In this document: positions 54,236-64,000 of the stretch, piece after piece
How positions within the stretch are numbered: the first letter of the stretch is position 1
Layout: every line of letters starts with the position of its first letter
Source of the DNA: Paralithodes platypus
Lineage: Eukaryota > Arthropoda > Malacostraca > Decapoda > Lithodidae
Direction: 5' to 3'
NCBI GenBank assembly: GCA_032716605.1
Contig: CM064480.1
Coordinates: 23,833,651 to 23,897,650 of the forward strand
DNA: 64,000 bases
Position numbers and translations under genes: made by a program
The notes under the pieces: model-generated
Told to the model about the DNA's origin: nothing
The model's database searches: none
What the model saw: only the letters and a program-made list of their open reading frames with translations

Positions 54236-57200
54236 TATACGTCTACAAATGTGACGATATAGCGGTTGCCAGCGTAAGAAGGGAACGGGCCCATGATGTC
54301 GAGGGATAGGACTTGGAACGGTTTGTTGGCAGAAAAGGTACCAGCTGGGCCTGGGGTGCGTGATCTATCCTTTCCCAATAAACACGGTTTGCAGGATTCT
54401 GTCACTCGTTGTGCAATTTTGGAGGGGTTGGGGGTCCAGTATTGGTCTGTGAAGATCTTTAACATTTTCTTTTGTCCAAGGTGTATGCCGTTTCCCTCGT
54501 GGATGGCAATCATGTAGTCGTGGGCTATGGTGGGGTCCAAGATTATGTGACCAGTGTCTGTGGCAAGTTGATCTCCCCAGCGAGTCAGTCTCCTGAAGAC
54601 GTTTAACGGTATCCAGGGGGGTCTGATTCGTGCTTCCCAAGATTGATTTGGGGAGGGGGCTGGGGGGGCATTCTGTCGGGAGGTGGGGGTAGATACCAAT
54701 TGAGTGTTTTGTAAGGCGGCTAGGTTGGTGGGGGGGTCTTTTGGTACTGGCAAACGTGACAGGGCGTCTGCATTAGTATGGAGTTTGCCGGGACGATATT
54801 GTATTGTAAAGTCGTAGTCCTCTAGTGTCTCTCTCCAACGTACCAAAATGGCTGAGTTGGTTTCGCACCTACGCAGCCATTGTAAAGATTGATGGTCGGT
54901 AATTATTTCGAGTTTTGCGCCTAACACAAATGACCGGAAGTGGCTGAGTGCCCAAATGTTCCCTAAGCACTCTCTCTTGGTGGCTGCGTAATTCTGTTGG
55001 GGTGGGGTGAGTGTGTAGCTGGCATACGCTATCACATGTTCCTTTCCATCTCTGAATTGAGCTAATACTGCACCTATGGCGTACAGAGATACGTCGGTAT
55101 AAAGACGGAAAGGTTTCTGGTAGTCAGGGAAAACGACAATAGGGGCTTGGATTAGCTTTTGCTTCAAAGTGTTAAACGCGAGGTCTCTTTCCGGTGTCCA
55201 GGCGAACGGGGTATCTTTGTGGGTAAGTTGGTGGAGGGGTCTGGCTATGGTGGCAAAGTGGGGGACGAAACGTCTGTAGTACGTGGCTAAACCTAGAAAC
55301 GAACGTATTCCTTTAACCGTGGTGGGTGGGGTTTGGTTTTGTATGGCTTGAAGTTTCTTTGGGTCTGGCGCAATACCATGTTCAGATATCACGTGTCCGA
55401 GAAAATCTACCTTATTCCGGGCAATCACGCACTTTGAGGGTTTTAATTTCAACCCGGCGGCTCGGATTCTTTGTAGGACTTGTCTCAACCTGAGGAGGTG
55501 TTCTTCCCAGGTTGGAGAGTACACAATAATATCGTCCAGATAGGCTAGGCAGGTTTCCCAGGTTAGGCCATGCAATACCGTTTCCATCAAACGGGAGAAA
55601 GTGGCGGGTCCGTTACAGAGGCCAAAAGGTAGGACGTTAAATTCATAGTGATGGCCACCACTAGTGGAAAATGCTGTTTTCTTTTGGTCCTCGGCCTTGA
55701 TAGGCACTTGCCAATACCCTGCTTGCAAGTCGAGGGTAGTGAACCATTTGGATCCATATAGGGAGTCAAGGGAAACGTCTATTCGGGGTAAGGGCGTAGC
55801 GTCTTTAATGGTTATGTCATTTAACCTCCTGTAATCGACGCAAAAACGGGTTGTCCCATCTTTCTTTTTGACTAAGACAACAGGGGAAGACCAGGGGCTA
55901 ATGGACGGGGTGGCAATCCCGGCCTCTAACATTTCCTGGACTTGGCGTTCCTCTTCCTGACGTTGTATGGGGTTCTTTCTACGGGATGGTTGTCGTATGG
56001 GGGGGCCTGTGGTGTTAATGATGTGTTGTTCTACATCCGTCTGTCCGATTTCGGGGGGTTGTTGGGCAAAGACGTCACTGAATTCCATCAGTAGGTCGTA
56101 CATGCCGTTCTTTTGGTGGTCAGATAGTGTCTCAGGAAGAGGGGGCAATTGGAGGCTGGTAGGGGTGTCGTTACAATGTATGGGGAGGTCATCGAAAGTT
56201 TCGAGATCTCCTATAATGAGACCTTTCGGTAATGTCAGGGGTTCCTCTGAGATATTAGCCACGAGAATGTGGTTGATACGAGCGGGAATGATGGCGGGTT
56301 GTAAGAGGCAGCGATGGGGGTTGGGGGATGTGTTAGTGGGGGAAAATACCATGTGAGTTTGGGGTATGGGCCGCAGGTTCACCCATTTTTGATGGTGGGG
56401 GGGAATTTGGCATTTATCCTGAACTACCGCTGGGCTAATGATGGTGGGGGATTGACTGGCGAGCAGGTGCTTGGTACTTATAAGGGGGGCAAGGTCACTT
56501 TGGTGGGGGTCACGCGTGAGGGGGGGATTAACGGCGCGTGTGAGAGGATCAGTGGGGCGCGGTGTGAGGGGGTTAGAAAACGGGATTTGTTGGAGGGACT
56601 GCGGAGGGTTGGTGGGGGGAGCGTTGTCGGTGGCAGTAACGGTTTGTTTAGAGGTTATCTGGGGTTGGTGGGTTTGTCTGTCATGAGGGGGTGAGTCAAG
56701 TGTGGGGTTTTGAAGTTTATTAGGGGTGTGAATTGTGGGGGGGTGGAAGGGAGCTACTGACGAAAAACTGTCACAAGGGGGATTGGGGGGGTGGTGGAAT
56801 AGCTGGGCATTTCTGGGGGCATGGTGGGAACATGGTTGTGTCCCTCGGTCGGCACGCGTGAGGGGGGGATTAACGGCGCGTGCGGGCGGTTCAGAGGGGT
56901 GCGAGGTGAGCGAGTTAGAAAACGGAATTTGCTGGGGGGACTGCGGAGGGTTGGTGGGGAAAAAGTTAGGTGTAGAACATGGGTTATTGGTGTAGGACTG
57001 GTGTATTGATTTAGGGTTGTTAACATTTCTGGGGGCATGGGGGAAACATTGTTGGGTACATTGGTCGGCATTTTCTCTGGAAACATGTGTACATAAACAT
57101 TGGATAGAATTAGGTTTACATATATCAGAGTCTGTCCTGAAAACATGGGAGGATTTATTCTGGACAGAGTTACGAGAATTGAGGGGATTACCGAGGGGGA

Positions 57201-57464
57201 GTTGCTTGGACTTGTCTTCTTTCGTTTGTTGAGGCATTTTTTTACTGAATTGAGTGAGGTTTTGAGAGATCTCGGGGCAAGGGGAGGTTTTAGGAGTAAC
57301 CTTAGTGCTAGCTGCAACTTGGTAACCCTGAATCAGGTTTTGTTGAGGGGGAGGTTGTTTTTTCTTTTTAGGAATGGGTTTCTGCGTGATTGGTTTGTCA
57401 GAGGCTTTGGGCTGGAATTTGTTTTTGAATGAGATCAGCCTTTGGCCGCAGTCAATCTGGGCCT
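54136..57464 (-). CDS. Linker-RT-RNase H-integrase N-terminal part of element B pol
   Basis: A single open frame. Counting from the Met at 57237: residues 1-400 are a Pro/Thr/Asn-rich linker. RT runs from about 435 with SSPVVLVKKKDG, TLDLQAGYWQ (Asp 503), LPFGLCNGPATF and YLDDIIVYS (566-574). RNase H has YTDVSLYAIGAVLAQ (Asp 715), ITDHQSLQW and NADALSRL. The integrase zinc-binding residues are His 913, His 919, Cys 949 and Cys 952, and the first catalytic Asp is about 980. The frame is open upstream to about 57464, where it lines up with protease after a one-base loss near 57471, so pro and pol were one frame. It ends prematurely at 54136 through the integrase deletions. Confidence 0.93.
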
Positions 57465-57923
57465 CTAGTTTTGAAGGAGGTCAAGTCCAAGGAAACCATC
57501 ATAATGTTTACAGTTGGAGGAAAATACTGTAAATGTGTGATAACAACGAGCATGGGGGCCAGGAGTGGTTACTGATAGGGGTAAAGTGTCTCCTAGGAGA
57601 TTTAAGTAAGTATCAGCAGCTGAGATGAGTTCTGTTTTGGTGTTTAACAAAGGGCCAAATCGTCGGGGATGTTTTTCATAGTAAGATTTGAACAAACATG
57701 ACTTGGCAGCTCCCGTGTCGATTAGCAAGCGGACAGGAATGTCCTTGATTTTGGCCATGTAATAAATGGGGGCAGTGCGACTAGTTATGGCGTCCCCCGC
57801 CGAGCCCATCGTGGGCGGAGGATACTTTAAAAATCCTGGGGGTCGGTATCTACCTCTTCCAGGGTTTCCTCGGTATCGTCTGAGGTCATGGTATGGGGGG
57901 CAATTTCTTCCTCTTGTCCCCAC
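57465..57923 (-). pseudogene. Retropepsin of element B
   Basis: Aspartic protease with VRLLIDTGAAKSCLF and GFLGLDLL. The first codons overlap the end of gag in the -1 register, and the likely mature domain starts near MGSAGDAITS. A one-base loss near 57471 truncates the frame just after GLDLL; A retains the ancestral continuation. Without that loss the frame would run into the linker and RT. Confidence 0.88.
57826..57834 (-). promoter_or_regulatory. Candidate -1 frameshift site at the gag stop
   Basis: In coding orientation gag ends GAT TTT TAA and the protease frame reads GGA TTT TTA AAG through the same bases. A tRNA-Phe on TTT could slip back one base with the stop in the A site. The bases AGGATTTTTAAAG are the same in A (11348-11358 region). 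Confidence 0.45.
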
Positions 57924-58759
57924 TCCTCTTCATTTACAGAAATGCGAGGAGTAGAGGGGCGAGGTTTGGCAGAGTCACGAATTTGGTGGAGGGCACACTG
58001 AGCATTACAGGCAGGGAAATCATAGGGGTTGATAATGACTAAGGTAGGGTTTTTACTTTGGTAGGTGTTGTAGTTGCTGTTCCGGTTGAAGATTCTGCGT
58101 GGCTGGGACGGTTGGAACCGGGGTCTACTGGGTTGGGGCTTGCCGGAAGGGTAGGTGGGTCTGTTGTTGAAAGATGAGGCGGGGTAGGCATTGTTGGGGT
58201 TTTGGTGGTTGGTTTGCTGCGGGTGCGTGGGAAACCTCTTGATTGCAGCGATTTGGGTGGGCGCTTCTGTGCGCACGGCCAAAATACGTCGGATCGTGAT
58301 GAGGTCTTTTTTGTATCCGACGAAATCGTGCACCCGGAAATGGTTTTTTGCTGCTGAGGGCAATATCGACACAAGGTTGACCAGAATTTGCTGTTCTTGT
58401 TGGATTTTGGTCAACGTGGGGAAAGAATTTTTTATGTGTTGGGCAAGCTTACTCACTGTGGTATCTAGATCGCCTTCGAATTTCGTGTCTAAGATACGGG
58501 TGTGGGCCACAAAAACGCCCAACGAAGGTTTAATGGCTTCTATCACTATTGTGCGAAAATCGTTCCAGGTGAGGTCAGAGTGCACTTGATAGGCCACCAG
58601 GGAAACGGCTTTTCCCAGGTGTGGTAATGTTACGGCTATTTTTTGTGCGTCCGTGGTATAAGTAACGTCAAGTAGAGAGTTTCACTACGTCCATGAATAC
58701 TTCGATCCCATAATTTGTTTCATCATAATTTGGGATGGAAGTGTGGGTAGGTTGCGCCA
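57827..58759 (-). pseudogene. gag of element B (one frameshift)
   Basis: Starts at the ATG at 58759 (MAQPTHTSIPNYDETNYG). A one-base insertion near 58665-58675 shifts the frame into a stop at 58668. From about 58640 the Gag frame continues cleanly to 57827. Capsid-like sequence (WNDFRTIVIEAIKPSLGVF, QQEQQILVNLVSILP) is followed by a basic Pro/Arg/Asn-rich region (RFQPSQPRRIFNRN) and an acidic tail (NEEEWGQEEE). There is CNAQC with a nearby His but no standard CCHC knuckle. Gag would form the particle that houses reverse transcription. Confidence 0.85.
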
Positions 58760-58825
58760 TGATGTTCTCGTGTTCTAGCTGTTCCAAACTTGCAATGTAA
58801 TGCAACCTTTTATCCGAATCAAGAA

Positions 58826-58840
58826 CCACCGCTGCCGCCA
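58826..58840 (-). promoter_or_regulatory. Primer-binding site of element B
   Basis: TGGCGGCAGCGGTGG in coding orientation, one base from the 5' LTR and identical to A and C. Probably primed by tRNA-Leu. Confidence 0.8.
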
Positions 58841-58841
58841 A

Positions 58842-60820
58842 TGTTATGCCCTGTTTTTCTACAGGTTTAACTTGGGTAATGTGAGTTCTGAATGACTGGG
58901 TATAGAAGGCTGCATGCACAATACAAGGTATGAGGAATAGAGAACACAAAATAAACACACGGTAACACGACACAAGTTCACGTTTATTGAAATAAAGAAA
59001 TAAAGAGCATAGAAAGATAGTTATATTCGCACAAAACAAATGATAGAAGGGAACTGCTAGCATTAGCGGATCTGGTTGGAGCCTAGTCTCCCGCTTCCAA
59101 CGTTCAGGTATATTCTTCTGATCACGGGTTTAATTAGCAAGTTTATATTGTACTGGAAGACCTCAATATATTCGTATACCATTGGGTGCAGGGTTGTGAA
59201 TGTGTTGTAAGAGAATAGATGGCATGCAAGGGGCTAGTAAAGTTCTAATGTTATTCTGGCCTACTAAGTGAAGGTAGGCTGGATAGGAGTATATATATAA
59301 AAGGTTGGAGAGCGTTAGTAACGGACAATTCAAGGATCTTCAAGAGGTATGAGAGAGAGGCTAGGTCGGACAAGAGTCGAGAAGCGCGGTGTCTTAATGA
59401 GAGGGGGGGGAGAGTTCAAGGGCTACAGGGAAATTTTGCCCCTAAGGTCCCTGGGCGTGGGGGTGGCATTAGGCTACAATTTATATGGAAGTTTGAAAAG
59501 GCAGTAGAATACGTTAGCCAAATGCTACCGGGGAATGCAACTATGGGGTGGTATAGGAGTCTGGAAAAGATAGAGTTATGTGATCAGTCCGAGGGTTATG
59601 GATACTATTAGTTGGCCCTGGGAACTGCGTTTTCTATTAAATATAATATCAACAACAGCGGCAGTTCGTAGGGGTACTTAGTTATTGTTTCGGGGTACTT
59701 ATGACAGATACTGATAACCAGGTTATCTTATATAATCTCTGGTTGGGGTAAGAGGTGTAAGACACGAAGTAAATTGGCGTAGTGTGGACTGTGGATACGA
59801 AGGGGGCAAGGGGAAGACGTATGACAATTGTGGAAAGTAAATGGAAAAAGGTGAACACAATGGCGGATAAAATACTTAACCTAAAGGATTGCATACATCG
59901 ATGAACGATGACATTATAGTCGTCGTCCTAATAAGGTGATGAAACCTGGTTGATCTGTACTTGGCATAATACGACACAAGGACACTGCCGCTATGTCGCA
60001 TCAATGCTGGTGGCAGTTAATATTATAGACTTAGTTACTAGAGGAACAATGCAAGGGGTGACTGAGCACGGGTTACATATCTATACTCGTCATGGAAAAT
60101 GATATAAGAGGTCTAGGGACAAGCGTGGGTGTTTGAACTTCTAAGATATATAACATCTACTTCTCGGATGCAAGAACATACATAGATATAATTATGGCTG
60201 TCTGATGTGTTGGCATTGGCTCAACGTCGGGACAGGCATGGGTGTTTTTAATATGAATGTATATTCCTGTTCATCATCTTTGTAGCAAGGACAGTGCCGC
60301 TATGTCGTATCAATGCTGGTGGCAGTTAATATTATAGACTTAGTTACTAGAGGAACAAATGCAAGGGCGACTGAGCACGGGTTACACATATCTATACTAG
60401 TCATGGAAAATGATATACGGGGTCTAGGGACAGCGTGGGTGTTTTAACTTCTAAGATATATAACATCTACTTCTCGGATGCAAGAACATACATAGATATA
60501 ATTATGGCTGTCTGATGTGTTGGCATTGGCTCAACGTCGGGACAGGCATGGGTGTTTTTAATATGAATGTATATTCCTGTTCATCATCTTTGTAGTTAAT
60601 AAGTGTAGGACACGAGGGGGTTAGTGTACGTGAGGTGTGGAAAATGGTCGGTTTAGAAAAGGTAAATGGGTGTGTCCTGGAGCTGTTTAGCCCTGCGGGC
60701 TTGGGCCTGTCTGGAATGGTGGGCTCGGTCAGCTGGTCCTTTCGTTCTGTGGACCTTTCTTCCGGGTGTTTCTGTGTGGTGTTCGCTCGTGGCTTCTGTG
60801 GTGGGCTTCTTGTTCTGGGG

Positions 60821-60827
<7 letters not shown>
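58842..60827 (-). repeat. Right LTR of element B (5' LTR), internally deleted
   Basis: 1,986 bp. The sequence equivalent to 48876-50404 is absent, with the joint near 59179. The 309-bp tandem units are retained at 59977-60285 and 60286-60595. An AATAAA in coding orientation (plus-strand 58983-58988) is kept. Because new LTRs are copied from one template, the deletion followed insertion. Confidence 0.9.
60653..60823 (-). CDS. LTR-encoded ORF3 C-terminal domain (B right LTR)
   Basis: 56 codons, open, differing from the left-LTR version by very few residues. The start ATG is four bases from the LTR edge, as in all other copies. Confidence 0.5.
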
Positions 60828-60890
<63 letters not shown>

Positions 60891-60895
<5 letters not shown>

Positions 60896-61031
60896 CCTAT
60901 ATATATATTATATATGTTTGACCAAAGTTGAGTGTGGCTGTGTACAGTGTACTTCCAAGTTAGTAACTTATATTACAATGTAAATACTTGTCTTCAATTG
61001 AGATTAGTTTTTCATATAGGCTACATTCATT
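60891..61031. repeat. Right arm of the inverted repeat split by element B
   Basis: The reverse complement of 48309-48450. The inner side consists of TA repeats that include the target duplication. Confidence 0.85.
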
Positions 61032-61044
61032 ACACATTACATCC

Positions 61045-61120
61045 ACTGCCGTGGTGTAATTGATTAAAGCGTCGGCTATCATCCTGATGGTCGATGGTTC
61101 GATCCCCACTGAGAGACTAG
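61045..61120 (+). mobile_element. tRNA-like SINE head
   Basis: GCCGTGGTGTAATTGATTAA (A-box region) and GGTTCGATCCC (B-box, 61096-61106) at tRNA-like spacing. The stem pairing is poor and a TA repeat follows, so this is a SINE or tRNA relic rather than a working tRNA. Confidence 0.45.
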
Positions 61121-61121
61121 A

Positions 61122-61124
<3 letters not shown>

Positions 61125-61165
<41 letters not shown>

Positions 61166-61195
61166 GAGATGGAGAGAGAGAGAGAGAGAGAGAGA
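61125..61195. repeat. TA and GA microsatellites
   Basis: (TA)n at about 61125-61160 is followed by (GA)n at about 61169-61193. Confidence 0.9.
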
Positions 61196-61832
61196 AGTAG
61201 TGTACCGGTACATATAATTAAAAACAAAACCAGAATGGAGGGTAGGCCTACATCCGTAGATTTATTCACGTTGAGTAGTTCTGGAAACCTGCAATAGATG
61301 GCGCTGAAAAAAAAATATCGAAAAAGGGTAACTGGCAACGTTTAGAGGCACCTTTTTATTAATAGAATACATAGGAAGACTCCTATCTCCTATACACAAT
61401 CTCTGGTATAACTATATGAATTCTAGGGATTTTCTGAAGATTTGACCATATTGAGCAATATTGTATAGATTGTGGAGTTACTCTAGTTTTTTTATCAGCA
61501 TTGACTGATTCTTTTCTACCAAGTAGAGAATATAGAAAATATCTAGGCCTAGCGGTATTTCAAGTTTTGCTTTGGCACCACTGCTTTTGGCTCGGGACTC
61601 AGGAGTTCCAACTTCCTTGATCAACAACAATAACAACAACATTCAACACGGCACACGCCTCGATCTGGAAGTGTCGGACCTTCAGTGAAGTTTGGTATAG
61701 GAAAACCGCGTCTATTACGTCTATTACGTGTATTGTGTCGAATTGATTTGGTCATAGGCTTTGTTAAGTGGCTAACTAATATATATATAGGTTATTAGCT
61801 TAGCTGCTCTGGAATCGGTTTCATAAACAACG
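61196..61832. other. Upstream region of the two-lobe protease gene
   Basis: No other gene seen. TATATATATA lies about 40 bases before the ATG at 61833 and could act as a TATA box. The bases around the ATG (AACGATGGCT) are favourable for initiation. A GCAATAGATGGCGCT motif is present near 61290. Confidence 0.4.
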
Positions 61833-62641
61833 ATGGCTAAAATTGATCTTCGGTGGTATAACGATTGCTTGTTCTTGGATGTTACAGTGAATGGAATTGA
61901 ACTTCCACTACTGGTGGACTCGGGTGCCCACTTCACATCCATTTCCGTCCAGCAAGTGGAACTATTAAGCCTCAAAAGTAAATTCAAGAAAATTAGTAAA
62001 TTTGAAGGCAGCTTTGTTAGCCTGATAGGTACTGTAGGGCTTTGCTCACTTGAGTGCAAAAATAGGTTTACATTTCGCCCACATGTTACTGTGTTTCAAC
62101 GTATGGATGATGTGTGTGGTGTTCTCGGCACTGATGTATTGTTCAGTCAAAGGTGTTTCATAGATACTGACCACGAAAATCCTTTTTTGTTTGTCCGAAA
62201 CACTCGAGCCTCACCGATTCCACGAGTTACCGAATTTGCTAAGTGTCTCATAGGTAATAGATATGTACCAATTATGCTGGACACAGGTTGCAGCCATGTA
62301 TATTTACCTAAAAAAATAGCTGAAAGTTTAAAACTTGATATACAGCCGTTAAAGAAACCAGTCTACGCATCCACGTTTGCTGGAAAGATACAGTACTATG
62401 GCTATGTTCCAAATCATCAAATTGTTGTAGGGTCAACAAGCATTGTTGTAGATATACTAGTAGAAGATAATCCTACTGCCCAGCCTTCCGCATTAGGCAT
62501 AATTGGCATGTCGGCTCTTAAAAAGCTGAAGCGACTATATTTCTCTCCCGGCCATGGTCTTGCAGAGGAGACGACTGATGTGACCTTTGTGAAGGAAATG
62601 CAGCAAAAGACTATTGACAAAGTTTGCTCAGTTTACTTTAA
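61833..62641 (+). CDS. Two-lobe retropepsin-like aspartic protease, interrupted by piggyBac
   Basis: An intronless frame whose first 269 residues form two tandem retropepsin-like lobes. Lobe 1 has LLVDSGAHFTSIS (Asp 29) and VCGVLGTDVL (96-103). Lobe 2 has PIMLDTGCSHVYLP (Asp 150) and ALGIIGMSAL (220-229), the two signatures of each half of an aspartic protease. A single-chain protease with both catalytic Asps is plausible. Retroviral-type proteases are normally one lobe acting as dimers, so this is not a usual LTR-element protease, and no gag, RT or LTR adjoins it. The piggyBac-type element enters at the TTAA at 62638-62641. The last 17 residues before the stop at 62693 are element-encoded, so the true C-terminus is displaced beyond the window. 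It may be a domesticated or host gene; the substrate is unknown. Confidence 0.65.
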
Positions 62642-62861
62642 CCCGGGAGCTGCGGGTAGACTCTTAAGAGTTCCCCCGGCGCACTGCGGGTAGACTCTTA
62701 AGAGCAGAGACTTTGAACACGTACCAAAACCGCGCGTTTATAGCCAGGCGGCTGAAAATTGGTGTGGGTATTGTACTACATGTCAACTCTCGATACCACC
62801 CCGCCAAACGCTCGCCCCGCACTCGTGCAAGCACCACCGCGCCAGTAACCACGCACTAGTC

Positions 62862-64000
62862 ATGGAGCCTACACGTCCCTCACGCTCGCTCCCTGATGAC
62901 ACAACCAGCCCTCCTTCTGGTGGTGTTAGCCGCCGTGGAAGGCAGAGGGTGGCTGCCAAAGACCCTAGCTACCAGTACGACACGCCCTACAGCTCAGAGG
63001 ACGAATCACCAGCACCAAAAGCACGTAAAACACGTGCAAGCAGGGCAATGGCACAGAGGTCATTGGTCTTTCGGGACACTGCCACCACGACCCAGGCCAC
63101 TGCAACAACCACTACCACCACCACTGCCACCACTGCCACCCCTGCCACCCCTGCCACCGGTACCAGCGACGCAGGAGGCCGCCCTAGGGCTGCATTACCT
63201 GCGGGGGCAGGAAAAATTAAAGGCACGGGCGTAGGGAAGAGAACCCGTACGCCAGCCACAGTGCCCCTACCACCACCACCACCAGCCGCCCCTGGCCCAG
63301 CTGCCCCTGCTGCCCCTGCCGCCCCTGCCGCCCCTGCCGCCCCTGCTGCCCCTGCCGCCCCTGCCGCCCCTGCCCAAGGAACAGGGAAGGGGAAGGGGAA
63401 AGGGAGAGGGAAAGTGACTGGGAAAGCGACTGCTGGCCCTGGTGTCCCTGCCGGCCCTGCTGCCCCTGCCGCCCCTGCTGCCCCTGCCGCCCATGCCGCC
63501 CCTGCCGCCCCTGCCGCCCCTGCCCAAGGAACAGGGAAGGGGAAGGGGAAAGGGAGAGGGAAAGCGACTGGGAAAGCGACTGCTGGCCCTGGTGTCCCTG
63601 CCGGCCCTGCTGCCCCTGCCGCCCCTGCCGCCCCTGCTGCCCCTGCCGCCCCTGCCGCCCCTGCCCAAGGAACAGAGAGAAGGGCGACAGGCACCACCAT
63701 CATCTTGCCATCAAGGCCACGCACCACTGCTGCCCCTGCCGCCGCCGCCCCTGCCGCCGCCGCCGCCCCTGCCGCCGCCCCTGCCACCACCTCTGCTGTC
63801 CCTGTCCATAAGACTCCCGCACGTGCCAAAGTGACCCGGAAAATCTTACACCATCTAAGTATGCCGCCCTGCTGTTTGATGGTGATTCGCAGGACATTGG
63901 CAGCCCGGGTTTCGACGACGAAGCCCTAGCACGGGACCAAGGGTGGGGGGATTTGGGAGTGGACAGTGGGAGTGAGTCCGACGTCGGTGACGAAAACGAG
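62862..64000 (+). CDS. Candidate piggyBac transposase N-terminal region (partial)
   Basis: Starts at ATG 62862 (MEPTRPSRSLPDDTTSPPSG), about 220 bases inside the element. The N-terminal part has basic and acidic patches (RRGRQRVAAKDP, YSSEDESPAP) that could serve nuclear targeting. Residues of about 140-320 are an Ala/Pro repeat with basic GKGKGKGRGK blocks. The first frame ends at 63929, but from about 63850 another frame reads KYAALLFDGDSQDIGSPGFD and continues acidic (DSGSESDVGDENE) to the window edge. This is like the acidic N-terminal region of piggyBac transposases, so a one- or two-base shift in the repeat is likely. The catalytic core is not in view, so the identification rests on the terminal sequence and TTAA site. 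Confidence 0.5.
63268..63830. repeat. GC-rich Ala/Pro-coding repeat
   Basis: GCC-CCT-GCC-type nonamers encode (AAP)n and are broken by two near-identical blocks encoding GTGKGKGKGRGK and TAGPGVPAGP. Composition is strongly GC-rich compared with surrounding DNA. Long frames on other strands and registers here are artefacts of the repeat. Confidence 0.85.

Larger units (their letters stand above)
48540..60827 (-). mobile_element. LTR retrotransposon B, Ty3/gypsy type, nearly complete
   Basis: A 12.3-kb element on the minus strand with LTRs at 48540-52057 and 58842-60827 and TATAT on both sides (48535-48539, 60828-60832). The flanks are TA repeats, so this duplication alone is weak, but the ends match A and C exactly. 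Gag, protease, linker, RT, RNase H, integrase and ORF3 are in order. It is better preserved than A: RT, RNase H and the start of integrase form one open frame of over 1,000 codons. The right LTR has lost about 1.5 kb. Confidence 0.93.
62642..64000 (+). mobile_element. piggyBac-type transposon, 5' part (continues past window)
   Basis: It starts CCCGGGAGCTGCGG directly after TTAA (62638-62641) with the same duplicated subterminal block ending CTCTTAAGAG as the non-autonomous copy at 2761. The right end lies outside the window. It interrupts the protease frame. Confidence 0.75.

Noticed and set aside
62987..63829. 280-codon minus-strand frame in the Ala/Pro repeat
   Set aside because: A shadow of the GC-rich repeat, open in several frames because of its composition.

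Overview
This window is a repeat-dense stretch of an animal nuclear genome, most likely an arthropod and perhaps a decapod crustacean. That placement is an inference. It rests on the mix of elements (Ty3/gypsy, Penelope-like, jockey-like non-LTR, piggyBac and TTAA foldbacks, tRNA-like SINEs), the long TA microsatellites, and one exon-sized match to a nicotinic acetylcholine receptor tail. No bacterial operons, rRNA genes or CRISPR arrays were seen. More than half of the window belongs to one family of Ty3/gypsy LTR retrotransposons with unusually long LTRs (about 3.2-3.8 kb before later insertions and deletions).

Layout. 1-670: non-coding flank. 676-16171: LTR element A (minus strand, target duplication ATAAT), decayed by stops and frameshifts and carrying two later TTAA insertions (2761-3384 and 5678-6157). 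16177-21384: a cluster of foldback/MITE-type DNA elements. 21428-24875: solo LTR D. 24985-37744: a three-level nest. A foldback element is split at its centre by a head-to-head pair of Penelope-like fragments, and the right-hand fragment is split by LTR element C (26472-36647, plus strand, target duplication CTTTC). 37845-48165: mostly unrecognised DNA with a receptor exon fragment (41841-42030), a SINE, a broken jockey-like element (43907-45200), a second Penelope-type reverse transcriptase (45325-46413) and TTAA MITEs. 48540-60827: LTR element B (minus strand, target duplication TATAT), inserted into the TA-rich centre of an inverted repeat. 61833-62641: an intronless reading frame with two retropepsin-like lobes, cut by a piggyBac-type element that starts at 62642 and leaves the window.

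How the parts work together. In the LTR family the order in coding orientation is 5' LTR, tRNA-Leu-like primer site, gag, then protease / long proline-rich linker / reverse transcriptase / RNase H / integrase, then a third frame (ORF3), polypurine tract and 3' LTR. Gag is followed by pro-pol in the -1 frame, with a T-run exactly at the gag stop. ORF3 runs through a stem-loop and the polypurine tract into the LTR. The part inside the LTR (56-76 codons) is open in all seven LTR copies here, and the most divergent copy differs only by whole codons. Element C keeps the LTRs, primer site, a divergent Gag and the linker, but has no protease, polymerase or integrase, so it would depend on relatives such as A or B.

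The observations most worth following are the LTR-spanning ORF3, the two-lobe aspartic-protease gene broken by piggyBac, the nest at 24985-37744, and the chimeric non-autonomous element C.
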